From Vibrio sp. B1FLJ16 (GTDB taxonomy: Bacteria > Pseudomonadota > Gammaproteobacteria > Enterobacterales > Vibrionaceae), in NCBI RefSeq assembly GCF_905175385.1, contig NZ_HG992749.1, positions 310,001 through 374,000 on the forward strand: a DNA stretch of 64,000 bases, written 5' to 3'. Both the position numbers and the translations under genes were made by a program. Positions 40,689-51,125 of this stretch are shown here, piece by piece. How positions within the stretch are numbered: the stretch's first letter is position 1; the number at the start of each line of letters is the position of its first letter. Below the pieces are notes generated by a model, which did no database searches, was not told where the DNA came from, and saw only the letters and a program-made list of their open reading frames with translations.

Positions 40689-40953
40689 GGGTCTGTTGAC
40701 CTTTCGAGCTGATTTTTGCAGCAGTTTGTGGGTTCTTTATACAAGGCAGAGGCTTTGAAATGTAGCTACTCTACCTGATAAGCCGATAACGCAGTAGAAA
40801 GGAGCCACAAATGCTGCCCGAAGGGTTCGGCCAAAAGCGTTTTACTCTTTGTTGAGAGGTGTTTTACTTAGAATGACTAGGCTACAAACCTCTCGCCGCG
40901 ATTAAAACGCTTTTATCTCGAACAAAATTTAACTGCGAAAGGTCAACAGACCC
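40689..40953. mobile_element. MITE-like element with perfect 18-bp terminal inverted repeats and TA flanks
   Basis: Left end GGGTCTGTTGACCTTTCG (40689-40706) is the exact reverse complement of the right end (40936-40953). Both ends are flanked by TA (40687-40688, 40954-40955), the target duplication expected of IS630/Tc1-mariner-type elements. 265 bases long, no ORF of useful size. Inside, AAAAGCGTTTTA (40833) pairs with TAAAACGCTTTT (40903) and GAGAGGT with ACCTCTC, giving a large hairpin. It would need a transposase supplied elsewhere. Confidence 0.88.
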
Positions 40954-41087
40954 TAATGTTCACTTTATATGTAAGATTATTCTCATATTCGCGATAAGTA
41001 TGATGTCCGTCAGTTGCGTTTTCGTCTTCTATGAGTACACTTGCTCGCTCAAATTAGCTTACACCTGTAAGCCAAAGGTAAGTAGAG

Positions 41088-42887
41088 ATGGCCAAATTAG
41101 ATTTTCATATTGTTAAACGTATTCGTGAACAAATTGCGAAAGGTGGTAACCGTACTGCTCTTAAACACAAAGTGGGTAAAGAGTGGCAAGGTATTAGCTG
41201 GCAGCAGTTTGGTCTGCAAGTGGATAACTTATCGCTTGCTCTTTTGGCTCAGGGATTGAGAATCCAGGATAAGATCGGCATTTTTTCAAATAATATGCCG
41301 CAATGGACGATCGCTGATTTCGCTGCTCTGCAATTACGCGGCGTAACGGTTCCTATTTACCCGACTAATACCGCTGCTCAGTCGGCATATATCATCGACA
41401 ATGCGGATGTGAAAGTACTGTTCGTCGGTGAACAGGCTCAGTTTGATGCCGCAGTCAGCATTTTCGAGCAGTGCGCTCAGCTAGAGCTGATTGTTGCCAT
41501 GTCTGATGATGTTGAGTTGGGAGAGCATGATTTTACCATCTCTTGGCAGGACTTCCTTGCTAAAGGCAATACAAGTTACCAGGACGAGCTAAATACACGT
41601 TTAGAACAGGCACAACAAGATGACCTTCTAACTTTAATTTATACGTCTGGTACGACGGGGCAGCCAAAGGGTGTAATGCTAGACTACGCCAACATCGCTG
41701 CGCAGCTTGAAGGTCACGACCAACGCTTAAAACTGTCGCAAGATGACGTTTCTCTCTGTTTTCTGCCGCTTTCTCACGTCTTCGAGCGTGCGTGGACTTT
41801 CTATGTTTTGTACAAAGGCGCAACCAACTGTTACCTGCAGGATACAATGCAGGTGCGTGATGCACTAAGCGAGGTTCGTCCGACCGTAATGTGTGCCGTA
41901 CCTCGCTTCTACGAGAAGATCTTCTCGGCGATTCATGAAAAAGTTTCCCGCGCACCGATCCACCGTAAGATCATGTTCACCTGGGCGGTGAACATGGGCG
42001 CAAAAATGGCGGCATGTCGTCAGGAGCAACGTAAGCCATCCTTGTTGTTACGCAAATCTTATGCTCTGGCAGATAAGCTGGTACTGAGTAAACTACGTGC
42101 ACTGTTAGGCGGGCGCATCAACTTCATGCCTTGTGGCGGTGCCAAACTGGACGAGACGATTGGCCGGTTCTTCCATGCTATCGGTATCAACGTTAAGCTG
42201 GGTTACGGCATGACTGAAACCACGGCAACTGTGTCTTGCTGGGATGACCATTGCTTTGCCCCGGACTCTATTGGTATGTCTATGCCGGGCGCACAAGTGA
42301 AAATTGGCGAAAACAACGAGATCTTAGTTCGTGGGCCGATGGTGATGCGTGGCTATTACAAAATGCCGGAAGAGACTGAAAAAACCTTTGATGAACACGG
42401 TTTCTTAAAGACGGGTGATGCAGGCCATATCGATGAGAACGGTAACCTCTTTATTACTGACCGCATTAAAGAGCTGATGAAAACCTCGAATGGTAAGTAC
42501 ATTGCGCCGCAAATGATTGAGGGTGCCATTGGTAAAGATCACTTTATTGAGCAGATTGCGGTTATCGCAGATACGCGTAAATTTGTTTCGGCGCTGATCG
42601 TACCGTGTTTTGATTCACTGGAAGAGTACGCCAAAGAGCTGAACATTGCCTATCACGACCGTGTTGAACTGATTAAGAACCATCAGGTGGTCGAAATGCT
42701 TGAAAAGCGGGTGAATGATCTGCAGAAAGAGCTGGCTAAGTTTGAACAGGTTAAGAAGTTCAAACTGCTGCCGAAGGCTTTCTCTATGGACAATGGTGAA
42801 CTGACGCCAACGCAAAAACTTCGTCGTAAAGTAATTAACGATAAATATCAGAATGAAATCGAAGAAATGTACAAAGAAAAGCACTAA
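41088..42887 (+). CDS. Long-chain fatty acyl-CoA synthetase (AMP-forming), COG1022 type
   Basis: 599-residue acyl-activating enzyme. The AMP-binding motif is [15 protein letters not shown] (about 184-198), the A5 core [12 protein letters not shown], the A7/A8 region [20 protein letters not shown], and C-terminal lysine in the PTQKLRRK. Closer to the FAA1-type group ([12 protein letters not shown]) than to E. coli FadD. Located between leuO and ilvI, a conserved vibrio position. Substrate chain length is not readable. Confidence 0.92.
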   Translation: MAKLDFHIVKRIREQIAKGGNRTALKHKVGKEWQGISWQQFGLQVDNLSLALLAQGLRIQDKIGIFSNNMPQWTIADFAALQLRGVTVPIYPTNTAAQSAYIIDNADVKVLFVGEQAQFDAAVSIFEQCAQLELIVAMSDDVELGEHDFTISWQDFLAKGNTSYQDELNTRLEQAQQDDLLTLIYTSGTTGQPKGVMLDYANIAAQLEGHDQRLKLSQDDVSLCFLPLSHVFERAWTFYVLYKGATNCYLQDTMQVRDALSEVRPTVMCAVPRFYEKIFSAIHEKVSRAPIHRKIMFTWAVNMGAKMAACRQEQRKPSLLLRKSYALADKLVLSKLRALLGGRINFMPCGGAKLDETIGRFFHAIGINVKLGYGMTETTATVSCWDDHCFAPDSIGMSMPGAQVKIGENNEILVRGPMVMRGYYKMPEETEKTFDEHGFLKTGDAGHIDENGNLFITDRIKELMKTSNGKYIAPQMIEGAIGKDHFIEQIAVIADTRKFVSALIVPCFDSLEEYAKELNIAYHDRVELIKNHQVVEMLEKRVNDLQKELAKFEQVKKFKLLPKAFSMDNGELTPTQKLRRKVINDKYQNEIEEMYKEKH

Positions 42888-42928
42888 CTCTGCTTTGTCG
42901 AACTGATTAAAATTTCAGATTGTTCAAT

Positions 42929-42968
42929 AAATCCCCACAAGTGCTAGCGCGTTTGTGGGGATTTTTGT
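42929..42968 (+). terminator. Terminator of the acyl-CoA synthetase gene
   Basis: 12-bp perfect stem AAATCCCCACAA/TTGTGGGGATTT, 12-base loop, then T-rich tail. Confidence 0.88.
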
Positions 42969-43202
42969 TTGCGGGTACTTTGTCCCTGTTTATATTTCAG
43001 GATCAATGGTTCTTCTCTGTTAGATAGAGTTTTATATGAAATAATGTTCTTTATTTATTGAGCAGGCTTTATCTTCTACTGCTATTCTAATCTTCTTTAG
43101 CGCCTATCCCTCTTGAGGTGCTATTTTCTAGTATCTTGTTAAAAAATTAGATCTTCCTCTCATTAGACCCGTTGATGATTAAACGTTACATTTATTGAGT
43201 AA

Positions 43203-43338
43203 CCCTGCGGGAAGTTATGACGAACGCAGGACATAGCCGAAAACCGTGGAAGTATTTCGATTAGGCTACGAATAAGCCCTAAACTATGTGAAACCAGACC
43301 AAACCGTTGACCTTACGGTGAGGAAACTGGTTAAGGAG
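43203..43338 (+). promoter_or_regulatory. Structured leader ahead of ilvI
   Basis: Inside a 458-base gap. CCTGCG/CGCAGG (about 43204-43230), TAGCC/GGCTA, and a terminal double stem AACCAG(43292)-ACCGT(43303)/ACGGT(43315)-CTGGTT(43327) that ends exactly at the AAGGAG of ilvI (43333-43338). The folding so close to the ribosome-binding site suggests translational or transcriptional control, but no known riboswitch was recognised. The A+T-rich part before it (43000-43200) could bind Lrp, the known regulator of ilvIH in E. coli. Confidence 0.45.
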
Positions 43339-43345
43339 AGCAATT

Positions 43346-45070
43346 ATGACAGCAATGTTGTCAGGCGCAGAGATGGTTGTGCAATCTCTGATCGAAGAGA
43401 ATGTATCTCAGATCTTTGGTTACCCTGGCGGTTCCGTTCTAGATATCTACGACGCACTGCACGCCAAAACCGACCAAATTAAACACGTACTAGTAAGACA
43501 TGAACAGGCGGCGACGCACATGGCTGACGGTTATGCCCGTGCAACGGGTAAGCCTGGTGTGGTACTAGTATGTTCAGGTCCCGGTGCGACCAATACCATT
43601 ACCGGTATTGCGACCGCTTATATGGACTCTATCCCGATGATCGTTATTTCAGGTAACGTCCCTAACAACCTGATCGGTAACGATGCATTCCAGGAATGTG
43701 ACATTGTGGGTGTATCTCGCCCGGTGGTGAAACACAGCTTTTTGGTAAAGAAAGCAGAAGACATTCCTGAAACCATCAAAAAAGCATTCTACATTGCGAC
43801 AACTGGACGCCCTGGTCCGGTAGTGATTGATTTGCCAAAAGATGTGATGAATCCGCAAATTAAGCTGCCTTACCAATATCCTGAAAGCATTTCGTTGCGC
43901 TCATACAAGCCAACGACTTCGGGTCACAAAGGGCAGATCAAAAAAGCACTTAAATCGCTGGTGGAAGCGAAAAAGCCGGTACTTTATATCGGTGGCGGTG
44001 CGGTGATCTCAGGCGCGCATGAACATATTTATGAGTTAGCAGATAAACTCAATCTTCCGGTAGTCAGTACCCTGATGGGACTGGGTGCTTTTCCGGGCAC
44101 ACATAAGAATTCGCTTGGCATGCTGGGTATGCATGGTACCTACGAAGCTAACATGGCCATGCATGATGCTGATTTGATATTTGGCATCGGTGTCCGTTTT
44201 GATGACCGTACGACGAATAATCTGGAAAAGTACTGTCCGAACGCCAAGGTCATGCATATCGATATCGACCCGTCCTCGATCTCCAAAAACGTTAAGGTTG
44301 ATTTGCCAATCGTAGGCTCAGCCGAAAAAGTGCTGACGACTATGCTGGCTTTACTGGCTGAACAAGAGCATACCAATGACGCAGAAGCCATTCAGGCATG
44401 GTGGGCTGATATTCAGGTATGGCGTGATCGTCAGTGTCTGGCCTATGAAACTTCACCAGAACGCATCAAGCCACAGCAAGTTATTGAAACACTGCATAAG
44501 TTGACCAATGGTGACGCGTACGTTGCTTCTGATGTAGGTCAGCACCAAATGTTTGCCGCGCTCTACTACCCGTTTAATAAGCCGCGCCGTTGGATTAACT
44601 CCGGTGGTTTGGGCACGATGGGCTTTGGTCTTCCTGCTGGTATGGGCGTGAAGTTCGCGATGCCGGAAGAAGAAGTTGTAGTGGTAACCGGTGACGGCAG
44701 TATTCAGATGAACATCCAGGAGTTATCGACGGCAATGCAGTACGATATTCCGGTGAAAATCATCAACCTGAATAACCGATTCCTAGGCATGGTAAAACAG
44801 TGGCAAGACATTATTTACCAAGGTCGTCACTCAAATTCATACATGAGTTCTGTTCCTGATTTTGCAGCTATCGCAGAAGCTTATGGTCACGTTGGTATTC
44901 GTATCGAAACGCCGGATCAGTTAGAAGCCGGTCTACAAAAAGCACTCGATATGAAAGACCGTCTGGTGTTTGTTGACATTAACGTCGATGAAACTGAGCA
45001 CGTTTACCCTATGCAGATTAAAGGCGAGGGTATGGACAAAATGTGGCTAAGCAAAACGGAGAGAACTTAA
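43346..45070 (+). CDS. ilvI: Acetolactate synthase III large subunit
   Basis: 574-residue thiamine-diphosphate and FAD enzyme, first common step of valine/leucine/isoleucine synthesis. N-terminal [12 protein letters not shown], catalytic glutamate in [18 protein letters not shown], ThDP site [14 protein letters not shown] with [13 protein letters not shown]. Same length as E. coli IlvI. Two bases separate it from ilvH. Confidence 0.97.
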   Translation: MTAMLSGAEMVVQSLIEENVSQIFGYPGGSVLDIYDALHAKTDQIKHVLVRHEQAATHMADGYARATGKPGVVLVCSGPGATNTITGIATAYMDSIPMIVISGNVPNNLIGNDAFQECDIVGVSRPVVKHSFLVKKAEDIPETIKKAFYIATTGRPGPVVIDLPKDVMNPQIKLPYQYPESISLRSYKPTTSGHKGQIKKALKSLVEAKKPVLYIGGGAVISGAHEHIYELADKLNLPVVSTLMGLGAFPGTHKNSLGMLGMHGTYEANMAMHDADLIFGIGVRFDDRTTNNLEKYCPNAKVMHIDIDPSSISKNVKVDLPIVGSAEKVLTTMLALLAEQEHTNDAEAIQAWWADIQVWRDRQCLAYETSPERIKPQQVIETLHKLTNGDAYVASDVGQHQMFAALYYPFNKPRRWINSGGLGTMGFGLPAGMGVKFAMPEEEVVVVTGDGSIQMNIQELSTAMQYDIPVKIINLNNRFLGMVKQWQDIIYQGRHSNSYMSSVPDFAAIAEAYGHVGIRIETPDQLEAGLQKALDMKDRLVFVDINVDETEHVYPMQIKGEGMDKMWLSKTERT

Positions 45071-45072
45071 TT

Positions 45073-45567
45073 ATGAGACACATTATTTCATTGCTATTGG
45101 AAAACCAACCAGGTGCTTTGTCTCGCGTTGTAGGCTTGTTCTCTCAACGTGGCTATAACATTGAATCTTTGACAGTATCGCCAACGGATGACGAAACCCT
45201 GTCTCGTTTGAATATCACAACGACATCAAATGAGATGCAGCTTGAACAGATTCAGAAGCAGTTACACAAACTTATTGATGTATTAAAAGTTCAGGAAGTG
45301 ACTGAATTTGAACATCTTGAACGTGAACTGATGATGGTGAAAGTAAAAGCCAGTGGCTTTGCCCGGGCTGAAGTCAAACGTACAGCAGATATCTTCCGTG
45401 GACAGATTGTCGATGTTACCGCAGCGCAGTACACCGTGCAGCTGGCGGGGACCAGTGAAAAGCTGGATGCGTTCATTAAAGCCATTTCAGAAGTTACTGA
45501 GGTAGTAGAAGTCGCACGTAGCGGGGTAGTTGGTATTGCCCGTGGAGAGCGTGCTCTTAAAGCTTAG
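45073..45567 (+). CDS. ilvH: Acetolactate synthase III small regulatory subunit
   Basis: 164-residue valine-sensing subunit with an N-terminal ACT domain (ISLLLENQPGALSRVVGLFSQ) and the GYNIESLTVSPTDD motif; a C-terminal ACT-like half ends VARSGVVGIARGER. Start is the ATG at 45073, after GGAGAG at the end of ilvI; the longer frame overlaps ilvI and is unlikely. Confidence 0.97.
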   Translation: MRHIISLLLENQPGALSRVVGLFSQRGYNIESLTVSPTDDETLSRLNITTTSNEMQLEQIQKQLHKLIDVLKVQEVTEFEHLERELMMVKVKASGFARAEVKRTADIFRGQIVDVTAAQYTVQLAGTSEKLDAFIKAISEVTEVVEVARSGVVGIARGERALKA

Positions 45568-45592
45568 TATGTACCGATAGTAATTATTAAAC

Positions 45593-45638
45593 AAAAGCCA
45601 CCATGACTCTTATAAGTTAATGGTGGCTTTTCTGTTTT
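45593..45638 (+). terminator. Terminator of ilvIH
   Basis: 12-bp perfect stem AAAAGCCACCAT/ATGGTGGCTTTT, 15-base loop, T-rich tail. Confidence 0.88.
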
Positions 45639-45673
45639 TAGTGCTAAGTGAATCAAACTCACGAATACCAAAA

Positions 45674-45699
45674 ACAAAAAGAGGGCATAAAGCCCTCTT
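45674..45699 (-). terminator. Terminator of pykF
   Basis: Stem AAGAGGGC/GCCCTCTT with an A+T loop and five T on the minus strand, 30 bases beyond the pykF stop. Confidence 0.88.
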
Positions 45700-45729
45700 C
45701 TCAATTAACTGATGATTAACTCTTCAGTC

Positions 45730-47142
45730 TTATAGTACGTGTACAGAAGCTGTGTTCGTTGTACCAGAAGCAACTAGAGCACCTGAAACCATAACAACGA
45801 TGTCGCCTTTGTTACCCAGACCAGATTCTAGTGCAAGCTCTTTACCTGCAACGTAGAACGCGTCAGTGTTTTCGATAGAGTCAACAACGACAGGTGTAAC
45901 ACCTTTAGTAAGAACTAGCTGAGCAGCTGTCTTCTTGTTAGTTGTTAGCGCTAGGATGTTTGCAGTTGGGAAGTATTTACGTACTGAACGTGCAGACTTA
46001 CCGCCTTCAGTTGCAACAACGATCAGTGGAGCAGCCAGTTTTTCAGCTGTGTCTACAGCACCTTTACATACCGCTTCAGTGATGCGTAGGCGTGGGCTGT
46101 CCAGACGAGAACCTAGCTCAGCTTTAAGAGCTGAATCTGTACGGTTCGCGATTTGAGCCATGATAGTTACTGCTTCTACTGGGTATTTACCTTTTGCAGT
46201 TTCACCAGAAAGCATTACTGCGTCAGTACCGTCCATTACTGCGTTAGCTACGTCGCCTGCTTCCGCACGAGTAGGACGTGGGTTGTTGATCATAGAATCA
46301 AGCATTTGAGTTGCTGTGATAACCATCTTACGTGCACGGTTACACTTCTCGATCATCATTTTCTGAGCGAAGATTACTTCTTCAGCTGGGATTTCAACAC
46401 CCAGGTCACCACGAGCAACCATGATGCCGTCAGAAAGCTCTAGGATCTCATCGAAGTTATCAACACCTTCTTGGTTTTCGATCTTAGAGATGATGTGGAT
46501 GTTCTCGCCGCCGTTTGCAGCAAGAACTTCACGGATCTCTTGAACGTCAGAAGCTTTACGGATGAAAGAAGCCGCTACGAAGTCAACGCCTTGCTCACAA
46601 CCAAACTTAAGGTCGTTCTTATCTTTTTCAGATAGAGCAGGTAGGTTTACAGAAACGCCTGGAAGGTTAACACCTTTGTTTTCGCCTAGTGCACCGTTGT
46701 TAAGAACTTTACACTTAACTTCAGTATCAGTTGTTGCGATAACTTCCATTTCGATTAGACCGTCGTCTACCAGGATAGTGTTACCAGTGTTTAGGTCAGC
46801 TGCGAAACCAGCGTAAGTTACTGCAACTTTGTCTTTGTTACCTACAACTGAAATGTCAGTTGTGAAAGTGAATTCTTGACCAGCTACCAGATCAACGTCG
46901 TTACCGCCTTCTAGTTTGATAGTGCGGATTTCTGGACCTTTAGTGTCTAGAAGGATTGCTAGTTGTTTGCCAGTAGCTTCCATTACTTGGCGGAAGTTCG
47001 CGATACGAGTGCCGTGTTCTTCGTAGTCACCGTGAGAGAAGTTAAGACGCATTACGTTCATGCCTGCGTTTACTAGTTCAGTTAGCTTCTCTACAGATTC
47101 AGTTTTAGGGCCAATCGTACAAACGATTTTGGTCTTTTTCAT
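45730..47142 (-). CDS. pykF: Pyruvate kinase I
   Basis: 470 residues, same as E. coli PykF. PEP + ADP to pyruvate + [19 protein letters not shown] start, [16 protein letters not shown], the metal site in ISKIENQEG and [12 protein letters not shown], and the C-terminal fructose-1,6-bisphosphate effector domain ending [12 protein letters not shown]. Codon use is strongly biased toward abundant codons, as expected for a highly expressed gene. Confidence 0.97.
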   Translation of the reverse strand: MKKTKIVCTIGPKTESVEKLTELVNAGMNVMRLNFSHGDYEEHGTRIANFRQVMEATGKQLAILLDTKGPEIRTIKLEGGNDVDLVAGQEFTFTTDISVVGNKDKVAVTYAGFAADLNTGNTILVDDGLIEMEVIATTDTEVKCKVLNNGALGENKGVNLPGVSVNLPALSEKDKNDLKFGCEQGVDFVAASFIRKASDVQEIREVLAANGGENIHIISKIENQEGVDNFDEILELSDGIMVARGDLGVEIPAEEVIFAQKMMIEKCNRARKMVITATQMLDSMINNPRPTRAEAGDVANAVMDGTDAVMLSGETAKGKYPVEAVTIMAQIANRTDSALKAELGSRLDSPRLRITEAVCKGAVDTAEKLAAPLIVVATEGGKSARSVRKYFPTANILALTTNKKTAAQLVLTKGVTPVVVDSIENTDAFYVAGKELALESGLGNKGDIVVMVSGALVASGTTNTASVHVL

Positions 47143-47573
47143 GGAAGATACTCTCCGGTAAGTATAGTTACAATTTGAAAGTCGGTTATTACTCTGAAGT
47201 TAAGGTGTTTTTGATGACATTTTGTGCCTGCCATCCACCGATTTTCCACCACTTCAATGAACTTCAGATTCTGAAAGTCTTTCACCAAGTTTAGTCATTT
47301 TATGACTTAAAGGTCGGCGATTTTGGTTACCTTTTTGTGACTAAGTGCACTTTATATGCAGAATGTTGCAAAAAAATAGCCGTCAGTTCTGTAATTTATT
47401 TTCTTTTCGGTGGCGAATTCTACCACCTAATGAATCCAATATCACTGTTTAAGAATTGTCTTAGGACAAGGTTTCAGCGAGAAATATTAATTTTTTGGAT
47501 CGAAATAAATGGACTTAAAAGTTTCGACTTGACTATAATAACTTTCAAATCGAAACTTAAGATTAAGTGCCAA
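47143..47573. promoter_or_regulatory. pykF / DeoR-gene divergent region with TTTCGA operators
   Basis: 431 bases. On the regulator side, AAGTTTCGA (47519-47527) and TCGAAACTT (47550-47558) form a perfect 9-bp inverted repeat around a TATAAT (47534-47539), with further TCGAAA at about 47500 and TCGAAACGAAAC just after the start codon. These repeats match the TTTCG-type sites of DeoR-family proteins and suggest autoregulation. On the pykF side, TGAAA-GTC-TTTCA (47272-47284) and AGTCAT-TTT-ATGACT (47293-47307) are unassigned palindromes. Confidence 0.55.
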
Positions 47574-48335
47574 ATGTCGAAACGAAACACTCAACTAAGA
47601 AGACACGCTATTTCTAACTTGGTTTCTGAGCAGGGAGAAGTCAGCGTAGATGAACTGGCTCAGAAGTTTGAAACCTCAGAAGTCACGATTAGAAAGGACT
47701 TGGCCTCTCTGGAGAAAAACGGCCAACTTTTGCGTCGTTACGGTGGAGCAATCGCGATCCCGACTGAAGTGATTCATGAAGAATTGGGTACAAATGTTTC
47801 GACTCGAAAGATCGGTTTAGCAAAAGCGGCAGCATCTCTGATTAGGGATCACAACCGGATTGTTATCGACAGTGGCAGTACAACCGCGGCATTGATCCAG
47901 CAGCTGAACGACAAGCGTGGCTTAGTTGTCATGACCAACTCACTGCATGTTGCCAATGCACTTAATGAACTAGAGAGCGAGCCAACTCTGCTGATGACAG
48001 GAGGGACATGGGATACACACTCAGAGTCTTTCCAGGGCAAAGTCGCGGAATCGGTTTTGAGAGCTTATGACTTTGACCAGCTTTTTATTGGCGCGGATGG
48101 CATCGATTTAGAGCGTGGCACCACGACTTTTAACGAGTTGGTTGGCCTGAGTAAGGTGATGGCGGAGGTCTCGCGTGAAGTTATCGTGATGATTGAGTCT
48201 GAAAAAATCGGCCGCAGGATCCCGAATCTTGAACTTGCCTGGCAGCAAGTGGATGTACTAGTGACTGATTCTGACATAAAAGCTGAACATAAATTACAGA
48301 TAGAACAGCATGGCGTGACAGTGATTTGCGCCTAG
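47574..48335 (+). CDS. DeoR/GlpR-family transcriptional regulator
   Basis: 253-residue DeoR-type repressor. N-terminal HTH QGEVSVDELAQKFETSEVTIRKDLASLEKNG with the RRYGGA follow-up, then the sugar-phosphate sensor domain (IDSGSTTAALIQQL, FIGADGIDLERGTTTFNE). The ATG at 47574 gives the standard family N-terminus; an upstream reading frame of 79 codons shows no homology-like pattern. It precedes glmS by 126 bases, so it probably senses an amino-sugar phosphate; a GlmR-type role as in pseudomonads is inference. Confidence 0.9.
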   Translation: MSKRNTQLRRHAISNLVSEQGEVSVDELAQKFETSEVTIRKDLASLEKNGQLLRRYGGAIAIPTEVIHEELGTNVSTRKIGLAKAAASLIRDHNRIVIDSGSTTAALIQQLNDKRGLVVMTNSLHVANALNELESEPTLLMTGGTWDTHSESFQGKVAESVLRAYDFDQLFIGADGIDLERGTTTFNELVGLSKVMAEVSREVIVMIESEKIGRRIPNLELAWQQVDVLVTDSDIKAEHKLQIEQHGVTVICA

Positions 48336-48461
48336 AAAGTTAACACTTTAAGTCTTTTCAAACTATTTTAATTTTACTTCCCTCATGTACAGGCCTTTGC
48401 TTGCTGCCTCTATATGAATGAATGGCTGGGGAAGAACAAAACTACAAACGGAGATAAACAC

Positions 48462-50294
48462 ATGTGTGGAATCGTAGGTGCAGTGGCACAACGAGATGTT
48501 GCAGAAATTTTGGTCGAAGGTCTACGTCGTCTGGAGTACCGCGGTTATGACTCAGCGGGTGTGGCGATTGTCGACGCACAATCTAACCTGACCCGCGTAC
48601 GTCGTCTGGGCAAAGTTCAGGAGCTGGCGGATGCGGTAGAAAAGGACACTGTTTCTGGCGGTACGGGTATCGCACATACACGCTGGGCAACACACGGCGA
48701 ACCTTCAGAAGCCAATGCGCACCCACACATGTCCGGTGACATTGCGGTTGTACACAACGGCATCATCGAAAACCACGAAGCATTACGTGAGCTGCTTCAG
48801 TCACGTGGTTACGTATTTGAATCTCAAACTGATACAGAAGTTATCGCCCATATGGTTGAGTGGGAACTTCGTACCTCTGAAACACTGCTTGAAGCGGTAC
48901 AGAAAACCGCGAAGCAACTCGAAGGCGCTTACGGCACGGTTGCGCTGGATCGTAAAGATCCTTCTCGTATCGTAGTTGCTCGTTCCGGCAGCCCAATCGT
49001 GATCGGTTTCGGTGTCGGTGAGAACTTCCTGGCATCTGACCAACTTGCACTGCTTAACGTTACCCGCCGTTTCATGTACCTGGAAGAAGGTGATGTGGCA
49101 GAAATTACTCGTCGTGAAGTGACGGTATTTGATGCGACAGGTGAGCGAGTAGAACGTGAAGTTGTTGAGTCTAATGCAGAGCACGACGCAGGTGACAAAG
49201 GTCAGTACCGTCACTTTATGCAGAAAGAAATCTACGAGCAGCCAACTGCACTTATCAACACTATGGAAGGACGCATTACGGCAGATTCTGTGGTAACTGA
49301 AGCGATTGGTGTCAATGCAGCAGACATCCTAAGTAAAGTTGAACACGTACAAATCGTCGCATGTGGTACTTCTTACAACGCAGGTATGACGGCTCGTTAC
49401 TGGTTCGAAGACATTGCCGGCGTGAGCTGTGACGTAGAGATCGCGTCTGAGTTCCGTTACCGCAAGTTTGTTACGCGTCCGAACAGTCTATTGATCACAC
49501 TGTCTCAATCGGGTGAAACCGCAGATACTCTGGCTGCACTTCGCCTTGCGAAAGAAAAGGGTTACATGGCTGCGATGACTATCTGTAACGTGGCTGGTTC
49601 TTCTCTGGTTCGTGAATCAGACTTCGCATTTATGACTCGTGCAGGCGTAGAGATTGGTGTGGCTTCAACCAAAGCATTCACTACTCAGCTTGCGGCACTG
49701 CTGATGTTGGTTACGGCGCTTGGTAAGCAACAAAACCGCATTAGCAAAGAGAAAGAAAAAGAGATCGTAGAAGCGCTGCACGCATTGCCGAAGCAAATCA
49801 ATGCGGCACTTTCTTTCGAGAAAGAAATTGAATCATTAGCTACAGATTTTGCAGACAAGCACCATACGTTGTTCCTTGGCCGTGGTGAATTCTACCCAAT
49901 CGCGATGGAAGCCTCTCTAAAGCTTAAAGAGATCTCGTACATTCATGCAGAGGCTTACGCAGCCGGTGAGCTGAAACACGGTCCGCTGGCGCTTATCGAT
50001 GCAGACATGCCGGTAGTTGTGGTTGCTCCAAGTAACGATCTGCTGGAAAAACTGAAATCTAACGTTGAAGAAGTACGCGCACGTGGCGGTCTGCTATATG
50101 TATTCGCAGATGCTGATGCAGGTTTTGAAGCGGATGAGACAATGAAGATCATCACGTTACCTCATGTGAGCGAAATTACGGCGGCAATTTACTACACCAT
50201 CCCGATGCAGTTGTTGTCATACTACATCGCGCTAATCAAAGGTACTGACGTTGACCAACCTCGTAACCTTGCAAAAGCGGTAACAGTTGAGTAA
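48462..50294 (+). CDS. glmS: Glutamine--fructose-6-phosphate aminotransferase
   Basis: 610 residues; first step of UDP-GlcNAc synthesis. Catalytic cysteine directly after Met (MCGIVGAV), glutaminase residues in [18 protein letters not shown], then two SIS domains ([21 protein letters not shown]), and the C-terminal AKAVTVE tail. The ATG at 48462 after CGGAG is required for the N-terminal cysteine; a longer frame of 16 codons would bury it. Confidence 0.97.
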   Translation: MCGIVGAVAQRDVAEILVEGLRRLEYRGYDSAGVAIVDAQSNLTRVRRLGKVQELADAVEKDTVSGGTGIAHTRWATHGEPSEANAHPHMSGDIAVVHNGIIENHEALRELLQSRGYVFESQTDTEVIAHMVEWELRTSETLLEAVQKTAKQLEGAYGTVALDRKDPSRIVVARSGSPIVIGFGVGENFLASDQLALLNVTRRFMYLEEGDVAEITRREVTVFDATGERVEREVVESNAEHDAGDKGQYRHFMQKEIYEQPTALINTMEGRITADSVVTEAIGVNAADILSKVEHVQIVACGTSYNAGMTARYWFEDIAGVSCDVEIASEFRYRKFVTRPNSLLITLSQSGETADTLAALRLAKEKGYMAAMTICNVAGSSLVRESDFAFMTRAGVEIGVASTKAFTTQLAALLMLVTALGKQQNRISKEKEKEIVEALHALPKQINAALSFEKEIESLATDFADKHHTLFLGRGEFYPIAMEASLKLKEISYIHAEAYAAGELKHGPLALIDADMPVVVVAPSNDLLEKLKSNVEEVRARGGLLYVFADADAGFEADETMKIITLPHVSEITAAIYYTIPMQLLSYYIALIKGTDVDQPRNLAKAVTVE

Positions 50295-50317
50295 TCACGC
50301 TTAACAGCACAAATCAC

Positions 50318-50351
50318 AAGCGGCACATGCGAGAGTATGTGCCGCTTTTTT
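50318..50351 (+). terminator. Terminator of glmS
   Basis: 10-bp stem AGCGGCACAT/ATGTGCCGCT, 8-base loop, then T run. Confidence 0.92.
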
Positions 50352-50538
50352 ATTGTTAGAGTAATGAGTGAATACAGAAGTTGAGCATTGGATAACGCAG
50401 TACAAAGCCTATAAATGGCAGACTATTAGCGCAATATAATGTGGCAGTCCTGATGAATATTTGATGATGTTATTGGTGAGGAGTGGAGTCACTTAACTTT
50501 GATTATCCGAGCTCAGGTTAACTCTCTGATTACTGGGG

Positions 50539-51069
50539 TTAGAACGGGCTATCCTTGCCCAGTTCATTACAGATCTCGACAATCGCGAGAGATAGTCCGG
50601 ATTTGATGATTTGCTGCTGGCGCTGTAGTTGAAGTTGGTAAAACTCAAGGTCGATGTCGTCGTCCGGTTCATTGACTTCCAGTTGTACCATGCCCATGTT
50701 TTTGACCAGGTGAAGTTTTTTGATCGGATCGAGGATATTTGGGTCGGTAAACTCATAGTCTGCAGCATCACTGTTGAGTCGGTTTTTAAGCTTAATGATG
50801 TCTTCGATATCATGGTAAATATCGTCGGGTAACACACCTAAACCAAACAGTAACTTTAGACGAACTGAGAGATCACCCAAAGGGCCAGAGTCTTGTAATA
50901 GCGGGCCGACAACGGACTGAACCGCGAAGTTATCTTTACGAAAGATTCTTTGTATCAGCCCGTCGATAGATTCGTTAAATACGTCGACAGTAGCAATAAA
51001 GAAGCCTCGTACCGATGGTGCGCTGTTCAGTCGTTCAATAATCTCGGTTTCGTTGATGTTATCTGCCAT
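50539..51069 (-). CDS. mtlR: Mannitol operon repressor
   Basis: 176-residue MtlR family protein, all-helical, no recognisable DNA-binding HTH, as in E. coli MtlR. Conserved features include the VGPLLQDSGPLGDLSVRLKLLFGLG block and DDIYHDIEDIIKLKNRLNSD. Last gene of mtlADR, 56 bases after mtlD. Confidence 0.94.
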   Translation of the reverse strand: MADNINETEIIERLNSAPSVRGFFIATVDVFNESIDGLIQRIFRKDNFAVQSVVGPLLQDSGPLGDLSVRLKLLFGLGVLPDDIYHDIEDIIKLKNRLNSDAADYEFTDPNILDPIKKLHLVKNMGMVQLEVNEPDDDIDLEFYQLQLQRQQQIIKSGLSLAIVEICNELGKDSPF

Positions 51070-51125
51070 ATACTGAGTTGTCGTTAATTCATTATTTAAT
51101 GGGGAGCAATGCTCCCCAAAGTCAA

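Noticed and set aside
43217..43264. 15-residue upstream frame before ilvI (MTNAGHSRKPWKYFD) as a leader peptide
   Set aside because: The GGGAAG is only two bases from its ATG and it lacks branched-chain codons.
47337..47573. 79-codon N-terminal extension of the DeoR-type regulator
   Set aside because: Covers the operator/promoter region, has unusual composition, and DeoR proteins normally start near the HTH as they do from 47574.
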